64,000 nt of DNA from Blumeriella jaapii (GCA_009599575.1 VWND01000064.1:682001-746000), one strand, 5' to 3'; shown: positions 22,122 through 34,983, counted from the first letter of the stretch. A program made the numbers and translations. The notes: a model not told the origin generated them from the sequence alone.

Positions 22122-23145
22122 TCAAGAGTAGGTATACACGTTTCCAATCCCAGTCGGGGCCCCGTTCACCTGGACCAGAGGGCCCATCGTCGATTCGGGA
22201 TCGGCCCAGAACCACGCATAGCGCGCGATGTAGCCCTGCGAGTCCATCCACGGCATCATGCGACGCAGGAACGCCGTTTTCTCGGCCTCGGAGCCGGATC
22301 CGTTGAACTGTCACCACACCCGCTGAATCAGCCCCTCCCCGCTCGCTTAGACTACAACAACAAGGGGGCAGCAACAGAACATACCTCAGTCACCCACAGC
22401 TTGAGCTTGAGGCTCCCGCTCGCGGCGTAGGCCTGCGACAGATAGAGCTTGAACCAGGCGTCGTTGTTGGCAGCGTCGTACCAGTGAACGGGTAGGAAAT
22501 CGACATGGCAGCCGGTGCAGAGGCGGAGGAACTCCCGGAGCCAGGGCAGACCGGCGGGCCCGTTGGTGACGGCAGGTGCTCCGAGGTAGGCTCGTCCTTT
22601 GAAGGGCTGCACGTAGGTGCGGTAGGCGTTGACAGCCTGCTGCGGTGACATGCAAGAACCACCGCCGACGCAGCCGTCAGGCTCGTTGAAGGCGATGATG
22701 TGCCGAGAGCCACGGCTGAGAGCGTTATTGACGTTCTTGACCCACTTGTACGTGTCAGTATAGCCTGGATGGTTTAATCAACAGCAGAAGAGAGGCCACA
22801 GAGTCTTACATTCGTGGTGTGCTCTGGTCCGTCACCCCAGAGCATGGGTACATATTCGACGTTCTTGGGGAATGCAGGATCCATATACGAGTCCCAGCTG
22901 TACGCCCATGATACCTTACTGTTGGCGCCCTTGAAGTTCTGGATGTACTTTGGGGGATTGTTAAAGGGGAGACCTCGCTTAAGCTTGCTCTGAGGGCTGT
23001 ACGGGTAGGAAAGAGCGTATCGACTTTCTAAGGTCGAGTTCTGCTGTTGATGGCGGTGGACATGATGGTAGGAATGTGCCGCGAAGACTTGAAGCGTGAG
23101 CAAGCCCAACGCAAGCAAGCCACCGAGAGTTCTGAGAGCAGTCAT
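22122..23145 (-). CDS. Secreted GH128 glycoside hydrolase (Asl1-like, beta-1,3-glucanase type)
   Basis: Exons 23145-22810, 22744-22385 and 22307-22122 give 293 residues. GH128 enzymes cut beta-1,3-glucan; fungal members act on the cell wall. A signal peptide is clear (MTALRTLGGLLALGLLTLQVFA), followed by a His/Gln-rich linker and a dibasic site (KLKRG). The barrel shows VEYVPMLWGDGPEHT, IIAFNEPDGC with candidate acid/base Glu133, VDFLPVHWYD and LKLWVTE with candidate nucleophile Glu232. The C-terminal exon holds IARYAWFWADPES. For the first intron the obvious CCAG acceptor breaks the frame; an ACAAG acceptor 21 bases on, after a CTGAC branch point, keeps it and gives the family-like W after the DGPEHT segment. 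Confidence 0.88.
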
Positions 23146-23741
23146 ACTGAAAGGTGCCGAGTTTGGGCTGTGGTTCTTTCCGTGTGCACGGAAATACTGA
23201 AGTATTTGACGAGCGACGGAATCAAGCGAGGCGTGGTCTGAAACTCCTGGAATCCCTAGGGCTGCCACGCAGACGAAGGCATCGGGACATCGCAGCTGTA
23301 TGCGGAGCCACCATTGGACATTGGAATGATGTTGTGAACGTCCAAATGTGCCCGTGGAAATTGCTACGCATCCAAAAACTGTGATTGGCTCGGACACCCG
23401 TGGCCCAGTTGCTCAGGTCGTTGCTAGCGAGTCTGGACCACGATGCTGACCGCGAACGACCACGGCGCATTCAGCCGGACGGGAATCGCTCCTAAAAAGA
23501 ACTTCGTCCGGAGAATCCAATCTTGAAGTCAACCACACATGCCGAACAAGGCTTGGCAGGGGGGAAGAACGTGTGCGAATAGACTCAAGACACGCGCAAG
23601 AAGACGAGAAGATGACAAACAGGCCAGGAGAAAGACACCAACTCGCTGAGTAGCCAACGCTGTCGTGTAATAGATGCCGGTTGGTACTCTATGCCTTGTT
23701 CATACTCGCTGGGGATCAGGCTTGTTGGAAATATCCATAGT
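23146..23741. other. Upstream region of the GH128 gene
   Basis: No gene seen. It contains the GH128 promoter side and ends at the retroelement remnant. Confidence 0.5.
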
Positions 23742-23755
23742 GAAGGGCACCTAGT

Positions 23756-23779
23756 AGTAGTAGTAGTAGTAGTAGTAGT
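23756..23779 (+). repeat. (TAG)n microsatellite
   Basis: About eight uninterrupted TAG units directly after the left TGAAGGGCACCTAG copy. Confidence 0.9.
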
Positions 23780-24162
23780 ATTGATTAACGTCTAGCGGAG
23801 GGCAGCCATAACTCGGTCTGCCTTCCTAGGACCTCCCAGGGGGTACGGAGACGTGCTAAGCTAAGGATTTAAATACAAAAGTACGACCCCGAAAGCAGTT
23901 CGTTTTAGTACAGCTATTGCTGCTGTCGACTACGCCCTTCGCCGCCTTTTGCGATGGTCCGTCAGTAAAAAAAAAAAGGTATAAGCGTAAAGCTCTGGGT
24001 TTAAACCCAAGGATTGTGCATACGGCACCGGTCAAAAATATGGCCTGTTAATCGCGTGAAAACGCAAACGTGGTATAACCAATAGGCCTAAAAAAGAAAA
24101 GAAACAAACAAACAGCAAATTAGAAACTAAAAGGCCTTCGATGTTTTTGAAAATTACAAAGT

Positions 24163-24222
24163 ATATGCGTATTAAAAAGAGTAAAAACCACGATTGAGGA
24201 AAAGCTCTTTTAATACGCATAT
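24163..24222. repeat. Long imperfect inverted repeat inside the AT-rich remnant
   Basis: Arms ATATGCGTATTAAAAAGAG (24163-24181) and CTCTTTTAATACGCATAT (24205-24222) pair with a single-base bulge around a 23-base loop. A second, weaker pair (TTTTTGAAAATTACAAAG at 24143-24160 against CTTTTGTAATTTTTAAAAG at 24253-24272) extends the stem after an interruption, so the whole unit is a foldback of about 130 bases. Confidence 0.75.
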
Positions 24223-24796
24223 CCCGGGTTTCTGATCCCGCGGTATCGCAGCTCTTTTGTAATTTTTAAAAGCATTTTCAGAACTTCGAGTTGGCGGCAT
24301 CGAGTTGTTTCTCGAACGCCTGATTTATACGCGTTTGCAAACGCGTGTATTCCACCGGCACTCTTTCCTTCGTTAAATATGCTGTCGAGTCGGTTGTGTT
24401 CGGTAGGGACGATTTATTCGAAGGCGCTGTACCGGGTTTTTGATAATCGAGCTATCGATTTTTATTTTCCGCCTTTTCCCTTTAATACAATCCTTTTGGA
24501 ATTTTCAGTAAGTATGCCCTCGTTAGGTAAATCGTAGTATTGTATGCGTAGTCGTAAAAATGGCCCGGATCGCCGGTAAGGAAAATCTCTTCGAAGTCGC
24601 CACGTGTCGATTGCTTAATTTTGGCTCTCCCGACACCTTTCGAATGCAACGGCGCCCTCCTGCCTCAGGAGAAGAGCGTCAATTACAGTCGAAAGGGCGG
24701 AAGGTTCGTACCAGGCACCACGTACAGGTATTGAGTCTAGCCCGCGAGGTCGTCGTCGACCTCGCACCCCGAGGGGCGGCAGTGAAGGGCACCTAG

Positions 24797-26347
24797 GAAG
24801 ACGCGCGAACAAAGCAACCAACCAGCTCAACAAGAATCGATCCAATGTTTTCAGGAAGAGAAGAGGAAGGTATAAAACCCGTCACCGGACCGCAGTAAGA
24901 ATTGAGGCTCTCATCGCCGACAAGGCACAGTAGAGAACAGAATACATCTCGTAGACTTGAGCGTCCTGGTGGTCTGTCTTTTCAGCTTGAGGATCTGCCC
25001 TCTGAAATGATGGCACGCGTTGGAAGGGCCCATATCTGCGCGATCCAGTGGCGATGATGCACCTTCATCAATGGATCTCCATGTAAATCTCAAAGCAGAA
25101 AGGAGTTCACATAATGGATGAGTCGTGCTGGCAAAGGGGGCGGGGGAGGGGGAGAAGGCATGTGAACCGAGAAAGAGCGTTTTTAGTACGGGATGTGGGA
25201 TACACGTCACATGACTCGCTTCCATCGACTGTCTCTTGTTTACTTTCAGCAACAGCGAAACTCGAGTCTGATCAAAGAAGGGATTTTCCGCACTTCGGAA
25301 GCCGAAAATGAACGACAACCGCCAAAGTGTTGGGGGTTGGCAGTATGACATGTCTACAGTGCGAACAGCTGTATTTCCTGAGTTTCTTATTCTTGTGAGG
25401 CTTTGGCCTGTGTCGCTATGAAGCGTAAAGAGAAAAGCAAAAACAAGTCCAGAGAAGACGAAGAGACGTATCCAAAAGGCGCTCGCTGTTCCTTCGAGGT
25501 TGAGATCTCCCATTTGGTATCCCAACTGGCTCCACAACAGCCGCCACCAAGCCTTGTCGCGACGGAGGGGATGGGTAAGCAGGCAGGCAGCTCGAAGAAG
25601 CCGGGTGGGATCTAGCGGCTTTGTTGGAAGCGTCTCCACTGTAGGTACCAGCAATCACCTACCTATAAATGGGGGTTTCTGGATACAGTGGGATGCGTCA
25701 AGATTCCAGGTAGTTGACAACTCAAGCATTCACCGCCACCGCCACATCTCACATCTCACATCGCACGTCTCACGTCTCACATCTCACACCCCCCTCCTCA
25801 GCCACGCCCACGCGCAGCCACCATCAAACTTACCCACCCGGCGGTGTACACATACCGTACAGTACATACGGAAAGAAGTAAGTTGTGTTGCGTTGCTCAC
25901 TGTGGCTGGGGAGAGGGGCAGGGTGTTGTGATCTTGAAACCCTGAAAGTGCAGGAAAGAACAGGGTCTGGTCTGGTCTGGTCTGGTCTGGTCGGGAGGGT
26001 GAAATCAAGGTTCTACATATTCCCTGCAAAGGCATGCTATCCTATAAAACAGGAGCCTGACGTCCCCGAGCTGTCGTGCCTCCACCGCCGCTCTCTCCGA
26101 CCTTCTCTCTTTTCTCACACGTCCCCCCACCACCAACCAACCAACCAACCAACCAACATCGTCGCACACCCTCAACCCCAAACCCCCCAAAAACCTACAA
26201 CCGCAAGAGACCAAAAGCCCTTCAGCCAACGAAGCAGCCGACTTCCCATCAAAGGAAAGAAGGAAAGAAGGAAGGAAAGAAAAAGAAAAAGAAGAGAAGA
26301 GAAGAGAAGAGAGGAGAGGAGAGACCAAAACATCCCCCCGAAAAAAG
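24797..26347. other. Spacer and long leader before the microprotein gene
   Basis: No gene supported; a 247-codon minus-strand frame (24911-25654) lacks an ATG start and any recognisable motif. It contains (GGTCT)n at 25964-25991, TATAAAAC at 26043-26050, CCAACC repeats at 26128-26157 and GAAAG/GAAGA repeats at 26260-26320. Confidence 0.5.
26043..26050 (+). promoter_or_regulatory. TATA-like element
   Basis: TATAAAAC about 300 bases before the 41-codon frame at 26348, followed by a C/T- then A/G-rich leader. Use as a promoter is inference. Confidence 0.35.
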
Positions 26348-26473
26348 ATGGGTTTCTTCTACTCCAAGCACTTCGGCGGCCGCCGCGCTGGCGCCTCCAT
26401 CACGGCCGACCGCCACGGCCTGCGCCGCCCCGTCTTCCGCTTCCGCTGCTGCGGCCTGAACTGCTTCCGCTAG
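26348..26473 (+). CDS. Arg/Cys-rich microprotein, 41 residues
   Basis: Unrecognised small frame with good signs of being coding. The ATG has an A-rich context (AAAAAAGATGG), nearly every codon ends in C or G as in the strongly expressed genes here, and the product is sharply biased: it begins MGFFYSKHFGG, has a basic middle, and ends RFRCCGLNCFR, giving eight Arg and three Cys in 41 residues. Gly2 could be myristoylated and the CC...C tail palmitoylated, but this is speculation. No intron is needed. Upstream are a TATA-like element and a 300-base leader; downstream is a normal spacer. It could be a chance frame, though the codon bias argues against it. Confidence 0.5.
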   Translation: MGFFYSKHFGGRRAGASITADRHGLRRPVFRFRCCGLNCFR

Positions 26474-26938
26474 GGCTGAAAGGACCGAAGGGAGGGATTG
26501 AGGGAGGGAGATGCATAAGCGGGCGCGTATGGACATGGACACGGACATGGAGAGGGTGGAAGATGGCGGTCTGGGGAGGGTTGGGTGGCCCTTCATGAGT
26601 TGCACGCTTGCATGAATGATCGATCGAACGACTGACTGGATGCGAACGGGGAGGGGAGTTGCGTGTGATGGGCGACAAGGCGATGGGCGATGCTGCGACG
26701 TGCGGCACTGCGGGCGATGATGGTTTGCTTGATCAATCAGAGCGGCGGCTGTGGTGGGCGAGAGAGAACGGAGTGATACCCCCAAATCAATTGTCGCGCA
26801 AAGCATTCCACCACCATCAATCCTCTGCTCCCGCACACAACCTGCACGTGTATATCTAGTATTGCAATCCATCCACCTTTTTATCATTACAAAAATATAA
26901 CGTTCACATGATTCATTGCCCCAAGCCTGATTCCTCTA

Positions 26939-26976
<38 letters not shown>

Positions 26977-27422
26977 CCTCTCTCTCTCGCCCCTCTGGTT
27001 CGCCCCCTTATCGTCGTGCCCAAGACGTTACAAAATGGCTTGGAACAATCAATCGCAACCTCGCGTGCCATCCGTCCATCCATCCATCCACACAGGGCAG
27101 AACCTAATCTCAAGAGAATGCGAGCCAACACCCGCCTGGCCCTGCCATACAGGGAGTCGGGATGTTGCAAGAAGTGTGGTATCGCCGCCGGGGAGAGAAA
27201 AAAAAAGACAAAAGAAAATCGCAGGGTAAGCACAGCAGAACAGAGCACGTAGGTCAGAGCAGGCACGGGCAAGGAGAGGAAGCAAAACGCTGCATCGGCT
27301 ATTCGTGAATTTACAATTTTCGGACTCGGGAGGTGTTCGTGCCAGTCTCGGTCGTGTGTGGTAGCGTAAGGTGTGAGTGGTTCATGGGGGGCGCGGGCAG
27401 AGAGGGCGTGGCAGCGGAGCGT
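26474..27422. other. Spacer 3' of the microprotein and of ARF6
   Basis: No gene found. It contains a (CT)n tract at 26951-26990 and (CATC)n at 27070-27092. Confidence 0.5.
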
Positions 27423-29003
<1,581 letters not shown>

Positions 29004-29992
29004 CTAGCCCTTGTGGTCCAGGACAAACCTTCGAGCAACGGGCTTCTCCACGTCTTCCTCGTCGAACAAGACAAGTACTCGAGCCCCTCCGTCGATGGTA
29101 GACTTGACCTCGGCGCGGTAGAACGTCGTAGCTTGTGGGTACAAGGCCAATACTTGCTTTCCAACTTCGTACGTACCCAGGGCAACGCCCTCCGGCGGAA
29201 TCGGGACCATCTGCGAAGCAGAAGACTTGTAGAAAGGGCTGACGCTAGCTGCTGCCTCGGGGTCGATGTCTTTGACTTCGTACCGTCGACTCTTCCCATC
29301 CCCAATCACCCTCACCACTTCTCCCTGAATCCAGTCTTGATCCTCCGGCTTGCCTCCTGGAACCTTTCTCTTGAAAGCAACCTCTTCCTTCACCGAATAC
29401 ACAATCTTGGGTCTGACTGCTCGCTCGTTGGTTTCGGAGGCCCCGTCCGCATTGCTGCGGGGAGGTTGGCTGCTCGTCCTGGATCCCCCGCCAAGCTTGC
29501 GGGCTCTATTCTCGGCGGGGGAAGGGAAAGGTGAGTCGGATGCCCCATCAAGGTCAAGGCCCGATGCTCTGGAGCCAGTATTCCGTGCCGACGACTGGGG
29601 CGCCTCATCTTCTTTGATCTTGGCCATGGAAATCAGCACCGAAATCCGTTCTCGGTTCTCGTTCGTCAAAGCCATTTGTTCTTCGTTGATCTTAACCTCC
29701 TCGCGATACAAGCCTTCGAGTTCCGCGAGATCGGATAGTGATTGGCCTGTCGCAAGTCAACCATGACGTATCATCCACCATCAATCACAGCACACATAGA
29801 CCTACCCGACCCATTCTCCTCTTTCTGTTTCATGCGTCTCTCGAGAGCCAATATCTTCTCAAAGATGGCTTTTGCCTTCCTCTCGTTGTCTTGAATGGCA
29901 ACAATTTGAGCACGCAGCTCTTCCATCATGGAAATGTCGAGTGGCGAGGGCTCGCGGTTGTTTCTGCCCGGGCGTGTTCTCTGGGACGACAT
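29004..29992 (-). CDS. SGF29: SAGA complex subunit Sgf29
   Basis: Exons 29992-29806 and 29746-29004 give 309 residues from the ATG that matches usual fungal starts (MSSQRTRPGR). Sgf29 reads H3K4 methylation for the SAGA/ADA histone acetyltransferase. The N-terminal half is a coiled coil (about 20-100: EELRAQIVAIQDNERKAKA, LYREEVKINEEQMAL) that binds the HAT module. The C-terminal half is the SGF29 tandem Tudor domain (about 165-309): VYSVKEEVAF, WIQGEVVRVIGDGKSRRYEV, VLALYPQATTFYRAEV, FDEEDVEKPVARRFVLDHKG at the very end. The frame remains open upstream and joins an in-frame proline-rich exon (see 29993-30395), so the true start is uncertain. Confidence 0.88.
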
Positions 29993-30395
29993 CTTGGGAT
30001 TGGTAGGAGTGACAGAGTTCGAGTCAGGAATTGTGGCGCGAGTGGTCTCGGCGATGACGGGAGTCGGAGGTGGCTTTAGAGAATAGAAATTAGCATTCCA
30101 GATGTCAGCGGGACAGGGAGAGCAGATGGTATGACCGACATACAGCTGGTTTTCCTTTTGGATTCCGGGCCGATGGCTTCTTTGGTTTCCCGCCAGATTT
30201 TTGCGTCGCAGGTGCTCTACGTTTTGGGGGTTGAGGTGGTGGAGGTGATGGAGGTGGTGGAGGTAGTGCTGGAAGAGGAGGAGGGTGAGGTTGAGGAGGA
30301 GGAGGAGGAGGAGGAGGAGGAGAGATTTCTTGCCCCGACGGCTTCACCGGCACCGAGGGCGGTGGGGCCCTTCTTTTCTTTCTGCTCGACGTCAT
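29993..30395 (-). other. Possible alternative first exon(s) of SGF29
   Basis: Reading the minus strand, an ATG at 30395 opens an 84-codon exon ending at 30144 (Lys/Arg patch KKRRAPPP, a proline-rich tract of mainly P runs, then KRRAPATQKSGGKPKK). A consensus GTATGT donor and a CTAAAG acceptor at 30074 join it in frame to 27 further codons (30073-29993) that run straight into the MSSQ start. Both junctions are phase 0. If used, Sgf29 gains 111 basic, proline-rich residues. It could instead be leader sequence that happens to be open. Confidence 0.4.
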
Positions 30396-30912
30396 GAGGA
30401 TTGTAATTAGCGATCGCCACAAAAGTGTAGAGTGTACTGGTAACAAGAGTGTAGTGGTCACAAGAGTGTAGTGGTAGTGGTAACGTGAGTGTAGTGGTGT
30501 AGAAAGCATACGTACAATGATGATGTGAGTGGGATCAATGAGGTGCAATGCCACCCCGTCGCCCTTGCCTCAGATCAAGTGCCAAATGTGATAAGTATAA
30601 TAATACAATGGGTAATAGAAGGTACAATAAGAAAGGGTGGGAAGTGACAATTGTAAACGGCCGAAGAGACTATGAGGTCGAAAGAAGATGGAAGGCACTG
30701 ATACTTCGACGTTCAGCCTCGTGTTCCGACGTTGAGCCGTGACCGGATATGATTGGTCGACCCACCCCCACCTTCAACATGGCATTGAGCGCGGGGCACC
30801 CCGCAGTGACGAAGTGGCATCGTCTACTGGGAGTCGCATCTGGACTCTCTGAATAGCTTCAACATTTCCCACATCACGATCTGGGCCTGCTAATTCTTCC
30901 GGAAACTCTACA
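30396..30912. other. Divergent spacer SGF29 / mannose-6-phosphate isomerase
   Basis: No gene. It holds GTGTAGTGGT(A/C)AC-type degenerate repeats at 30425-30500 and the promoters of both neighbours. Confidence 0.55.
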
Positions 30913-32312
30913 ATGCAGGTGCCCCTCTTCAGACTGCAGTGCGGTGTCAACAGCTACGACTGGGGCAAAGTCGGCAAGGAATCCGCAGCCGCCAAGTTCG
31001 CCGCTGCAACGCCCGCCGACGACTTCTCTGTGCAGGAAGACAAGCCTTACGCCGAGGTATCTATCCCTCCCTGGTTTCTGACACAAATTCTCACGAACTG
31101 CAGCTATGGATGGGCACGCATCCCTCCAATCCCTCCAAGGACCTCACTACGAAACGAACCCTCCTCGACCTCGTACAAGACAACCAAGCCCTCCTCTCGA
31201 CAGAGGTCGCTGAAAAGTTCGGTCAGAAACTGCCGTTCCTGTTCAAAGTGCTCTCCATTGGAAAGGCACTCAGTATTCAAGCACATCCCAACAAGAAGCT
31301 GGCTGAGAAGCTGCATGCGAAGGATAGCAAGAATTATCCTGATGACAATCATAAGCCCGAGATGACGATTGCGATCACGCCGTTTGATGGGCTATGCGGA
31401 TTCAGACCTCTAGCTGAGATTTCGCATTTCTTAACCACGGTACCATCGCTAGGGAAGCTGGTAGGAAGCGAGGTGGAGTCGTTCACATCTACGGTTAAGG
31501 GACAAGAGACGTCTGACAAGCCCGAAGATGAGAAGAGGAATAAAAAAGCTCTTCAAGCAGCTTTTGGCGCTTTAATGACCGCGACGAAAGATGACATCCA
31601 AGCAGCAAGCAAAGACTTGATCGAATCCGCAAAAAAAGAAGGGGCCGACTTTGCAGGCGGCGGTGTTGACGCCACACCCGGCAAGGAACTAGCAGATCTA
31701 GTAGTGAGACTCGACAAGCAGTTCCCAGGGGATATTGGACTTTTTGTTTTGTTCTTTCTCAATTACGTTAAGCTGGAGGTTGGAGAAGCCATGTTCCTGA
31801 AGGCAGACGATATCCACGCCTACCTGAGCGGAGACATTATCGAATGCATGGCTGCATCGGATAACGTCGTTCGTGCAGGCTTCACACCAAAGTTTAAGGA
31901 TGTCGATACGCTGGTCGATATGCTGACCTATTCCTACGCGCCAATCGAAGAGCAAAAAATGCACCCAGTCGATTACCCATACGTCACACTCAACTCGACA
32001 GCATACAGCTCTGGATCAGAAGCTACGCTTTACGACCCCCCGATTGAAGAGTTCAGCGTCGTCAAGACAGTTTTGAAGAAGAAGAGTGCTAAGGCTACCT
32101 TTGAGCAGATCGCTGGGCCGAGTATCTTCATCTGCACGAGTGGAAGTGGCAAGATCAGAGTTGGCCCCAAAGTCGAGGAGATAAAGGTCGGGTATGTTTA
32201 CTTCGTGGGTGCGACGGCCGAAGTGGTGTTGGAGAGCGAGAGCGAGGATTTCACTACCTTCAAGGCGTTTTGCGAACTGCACGGGAAGGAGGAAGGGAAG
32301 GAAAAGCTGTGA
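30913..32312 (+). CDS. Mannose-6-phosphate isomerase (type I)
   Basis: Exons 30913-31056 and 31104-32312 give 450 residues; the small intron is phase 0. The enzyme interconverts fructose-6-phosphate and mannose-6-phosphate in the cytosol, feeding GDP-mannose, hence N-glycans, O-mannosylation and cell-wall mannan. Zinc-site motifs are visible: [15 protein letters not shown] (Gln and His ligands), [20 protein letters not shown] (Glu) and [20 protein letters not shown] (His). An N-terminal [21 protein letters not shown] is the family start, and ELWMGTHP spans the intron. A variable charged insertion (about 190-255) separates the two beta-domains as in yeast PMI40. The length is normal. It is the only committed sugar-nucleotide enzyme in the window. 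Confidence 0.95.
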
Positions 32313-33892
32313 GGACCTACTCGACCAGGTCAGTGGGAATGAATAGTACGGTAATTGAAAAGGCCACTTGCATTCATAGTAGTGTAGCAGTATAGTTTTA
32401 AGCGAGAATGGTTCGATGCAAGTGTTCTGTTCTTTCGGTGCCATTTCCATGTCGTTTTGTAATTCGAAGCTCCATGGTGTCGAATGTTCCTGTCCAACAA
32501 GTCACCAGCCAGAGTTGAAATGGATCCCCCGCACTATACGATGGTAAGCTTAAATCACGTGTGGGCTATCTTCGACGAAGTCTTTATTGAATGGGCTTCA
32601 CGTAAAATTCCAGCGCCTCGGATCTGTCTGACTTTCCACCGCTTCGGAAACTCCTACCTGAGTCTTACGAAGGGAGCTCCTTATGCTGATGATTGCTACC
32701 TCCGATCGGCCTCCAGAAAACTTGTTGTTTTGGCTTTAGGTAGGTACTACGTGCATCGCGCGATCTCGACCGAACTTTAGTTTGGAGTTTAAGGTTCAAT
32801 TCAAGAATTCACGTCCCCGATGCCGAGAAAGCTTGAGTAAAGTGAGAAAGGGGCCAGAGTCCAGAATTCCATCAGTCCGCCCCTGCAGAGTTTTACCTGC
32901 CATTGAACCGTCCTCTTCGTTCCTGGATTTGTCTCTTGCCCTTTTGGGTGATCACCACCATCTATCCCATAGTCACGAAGTCAGTCAGTTTTTTGCGAGA
33001 CTTTTTTCTTCCGATGTTTCATCCTCGTTGCGATTGGCATCCTGTGCACACATGACATCTCTCTCATGACTACATGTTCTGCTTCTTGTACCCTAACGAG
33101 TCGATCTTTATAACCCTTGCTTTCCTGGTAGACCGCTGACGATGGTCGTTTTGAGTCAAGCCTTGCAAGTTGCATCATGCCGTGGAGGTTTGGATAGGCA
33201 TTCTGCGCGTGAATCTCATTGCTCGTTTGCAGATTCGAAGCTTCAGAGGAACGCACCTTCACAGAGACAAGCGATGGAAGCTATAACTGCTCCAAGGTCA
33301 GATGTCATGTCGATTACCTCTCACCACGCGCTATCACTTGGAGGATGTGTGTACAGCTGTGGCGGCAAAACTCGAAGTGTTGGTACTATCTGGCCGAAAT
33401 GTTAATGGGCACGAGATGTACATTGGTAGGTGCTAGGCAAATAAACCATACAGAAAACCTGATTCTCAGGACACAATGCCTTGCTTGACTAGGAGTATGT
33501 ACATCTGCAGCTCGCTGCTTTTCGCCATGCTTCCCTGTGTCGCGGCACAAGAGCGCATAGATCGAAATTACTAGGGATGCCACATCCCTTACTTAGACAG
33601 CGTTTGTTGCTGCGGTTCTCCTTGCGGCAACAACGCAATATTCGAATAGAGACGATTGCAACTCAGGTTCCTGACACGCGCCGACAGGTAGGCGACCGGC
33701 AAACAAAAGAGCTCATGCTAGCAACACGAACTCCCGGCAATTTTCATGATTACGAATCCAAGGTCCACAATTAAAAATGAAGAGAAAAAAAGTTCGAAAT
33801 AACAAAAATGCAAAACTCAACTGGAAGCCCATAACATGCGAGCGGGCAATGTTATGAGGTTCCAGCCTATAAACCTAGTTGAGTAGGTTTTT

Positions 33893-34000
33893 TCGTGGGA
33901 GAGAAGTTTTTGTTTGTTTTTTTGGGAGAGAAGGTTTTTTTGTTTGTTTGGAGAGAAGGTTTTTTTTTTGAGAGAGAGAAAGAAAATTTGGAGAGAATCC
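33893..34000 (+). repeat. Degenerate purine/T tandem repeat
   Basis: About four copies of a unit of roughly 25-30 bases, each GGGAGAGAAG followed by a T-rich run with GTTTG; units differ in T-run length. Confidence 0.7.
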
Positions 34001-34912
34001 CATAATACCAACATGACCATTGGGCCATGTCATAACGGACTGAAATGCGTCGCGATATTTTCTTATTTAATAGACCTAGGCTTTTTTTCCCCGGGTGCGT
34101 GAGAATGGTGCAAGGAGTTGGCTCAGGTAGCAAGAGAGGTGATACTTAAGCACCTTCAGCTAGCAAGAAGAGAAGGGTCTTAACAAAAGGACATCGATTA
34201 AATTGAAAGTGCATTGATTTTTAATACTGTACGATTTGTAAAGATTGCCGTAGCGTATTCCTGCTGCAGATTGTCAGAAGTCGTCTATTTACCTTTGAAA
34301 TTTTGTGTTGTCAACAAAGCCCCCTGTTAGCCGAGTTGTGTTCATTCCCGGTACTGTACCAAGGTTCGGATCGACCAGTAGGCAAGGGAAAAAGTGTCGT
34401 CGTCATCACTTTATTTCCGCCACTTTTCCGACCACCAATCATTGATTCTAGCCCACTCTTACATGACGTTCAGAAGTTCGATTTCGTACAAGCTACGATG
34501 TGCTGTACAGTAGGTACGGATTTCCTGCGTACACCTGCAAAGTTGCGGATTAGTACTGCAGGAATACGTGCACTCTTGTGTTTGGGCGCGAATATGCACA
34601 TTTTGAAGGGGTCTATTAAACAGACTGAGTATTTTCTTACACACGGTGTTAGTGTGTGTGTGTGAAAAGGCACAGGTGCAAATACCGAATAGGTATTCAT
34701 TACCACTTACGAATGAAGAACCGAGCTAGCAATGACTTCGACAAGGTCAAAAGAACATTTGAGACAATTCCTTCGCCACAGAAACTCGATACAGAAAATC
34801 GAAAGTCGAATCTCCAATGCTTTGAAATGCTCTGAAACCCCCCACGGCTTCCTTGATGCCCGAAGCTAGGCAAGGTGCATTTGGCTCCCCCTCACTACAT
34901 CCCTTCGCCAGG

Positions 34913-34920
34913 GTATATAG
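34913..34920 (+). promoter_or_regulatory. TATA box candidate of the OYE-like gene
   Basis: GTATATAG, about 65 bases before the ATG at 34984, followed by a short A/C-rich leader. Confidence 0.45.
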
Positions 34921-34983
34921 AACATTGCTTTCATTTCCTTTCAACATACATCTACGAAAAATCACATCAACAACCTTTCCAGA

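Larger units (their letters stand above)
23742..24796 (+). mobile_element. Probable LTR-retrotransposon remnant
   Basis: The 14-base sequence TGAAGGGCACCTAG occurs at 23742-23755 and again at 24783-24796. At the left copy it runs into a (TAG)n tract and a region with TATA-like TTTAAATAC, like the start of a 5' LTR. The right copy is directly preceded by a purine-rich GAGGGGCGGCAG, as expected of a polypurine tract just before a 3' LTR. The interior is AT-richer than its surroundings and carries short open frames but no intact gag or pol. I read it as an internally deleted element with a truncated 3' LTR. No recognisable integrase or reverse transcriptase remains, so superfamily is unknown. 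Confidence 0.4.
32313..34983. other. 2.7-kb spacer
   Basis: No supported gene. A degenerate tandem of GAGAGAAGGTTTTTTT(GTTTGTTT) lies at 33893-34000. A TATA-like GTATATAG at 34913-34920 sits 65 bases before the OYE start. Confidence 0.5.

Noticed and set aside
24911..25654. 247-codon minus-strand frame
   Set aside because: Starts without ATG, has no recognisable motif, and no supporting splice or composition signal.
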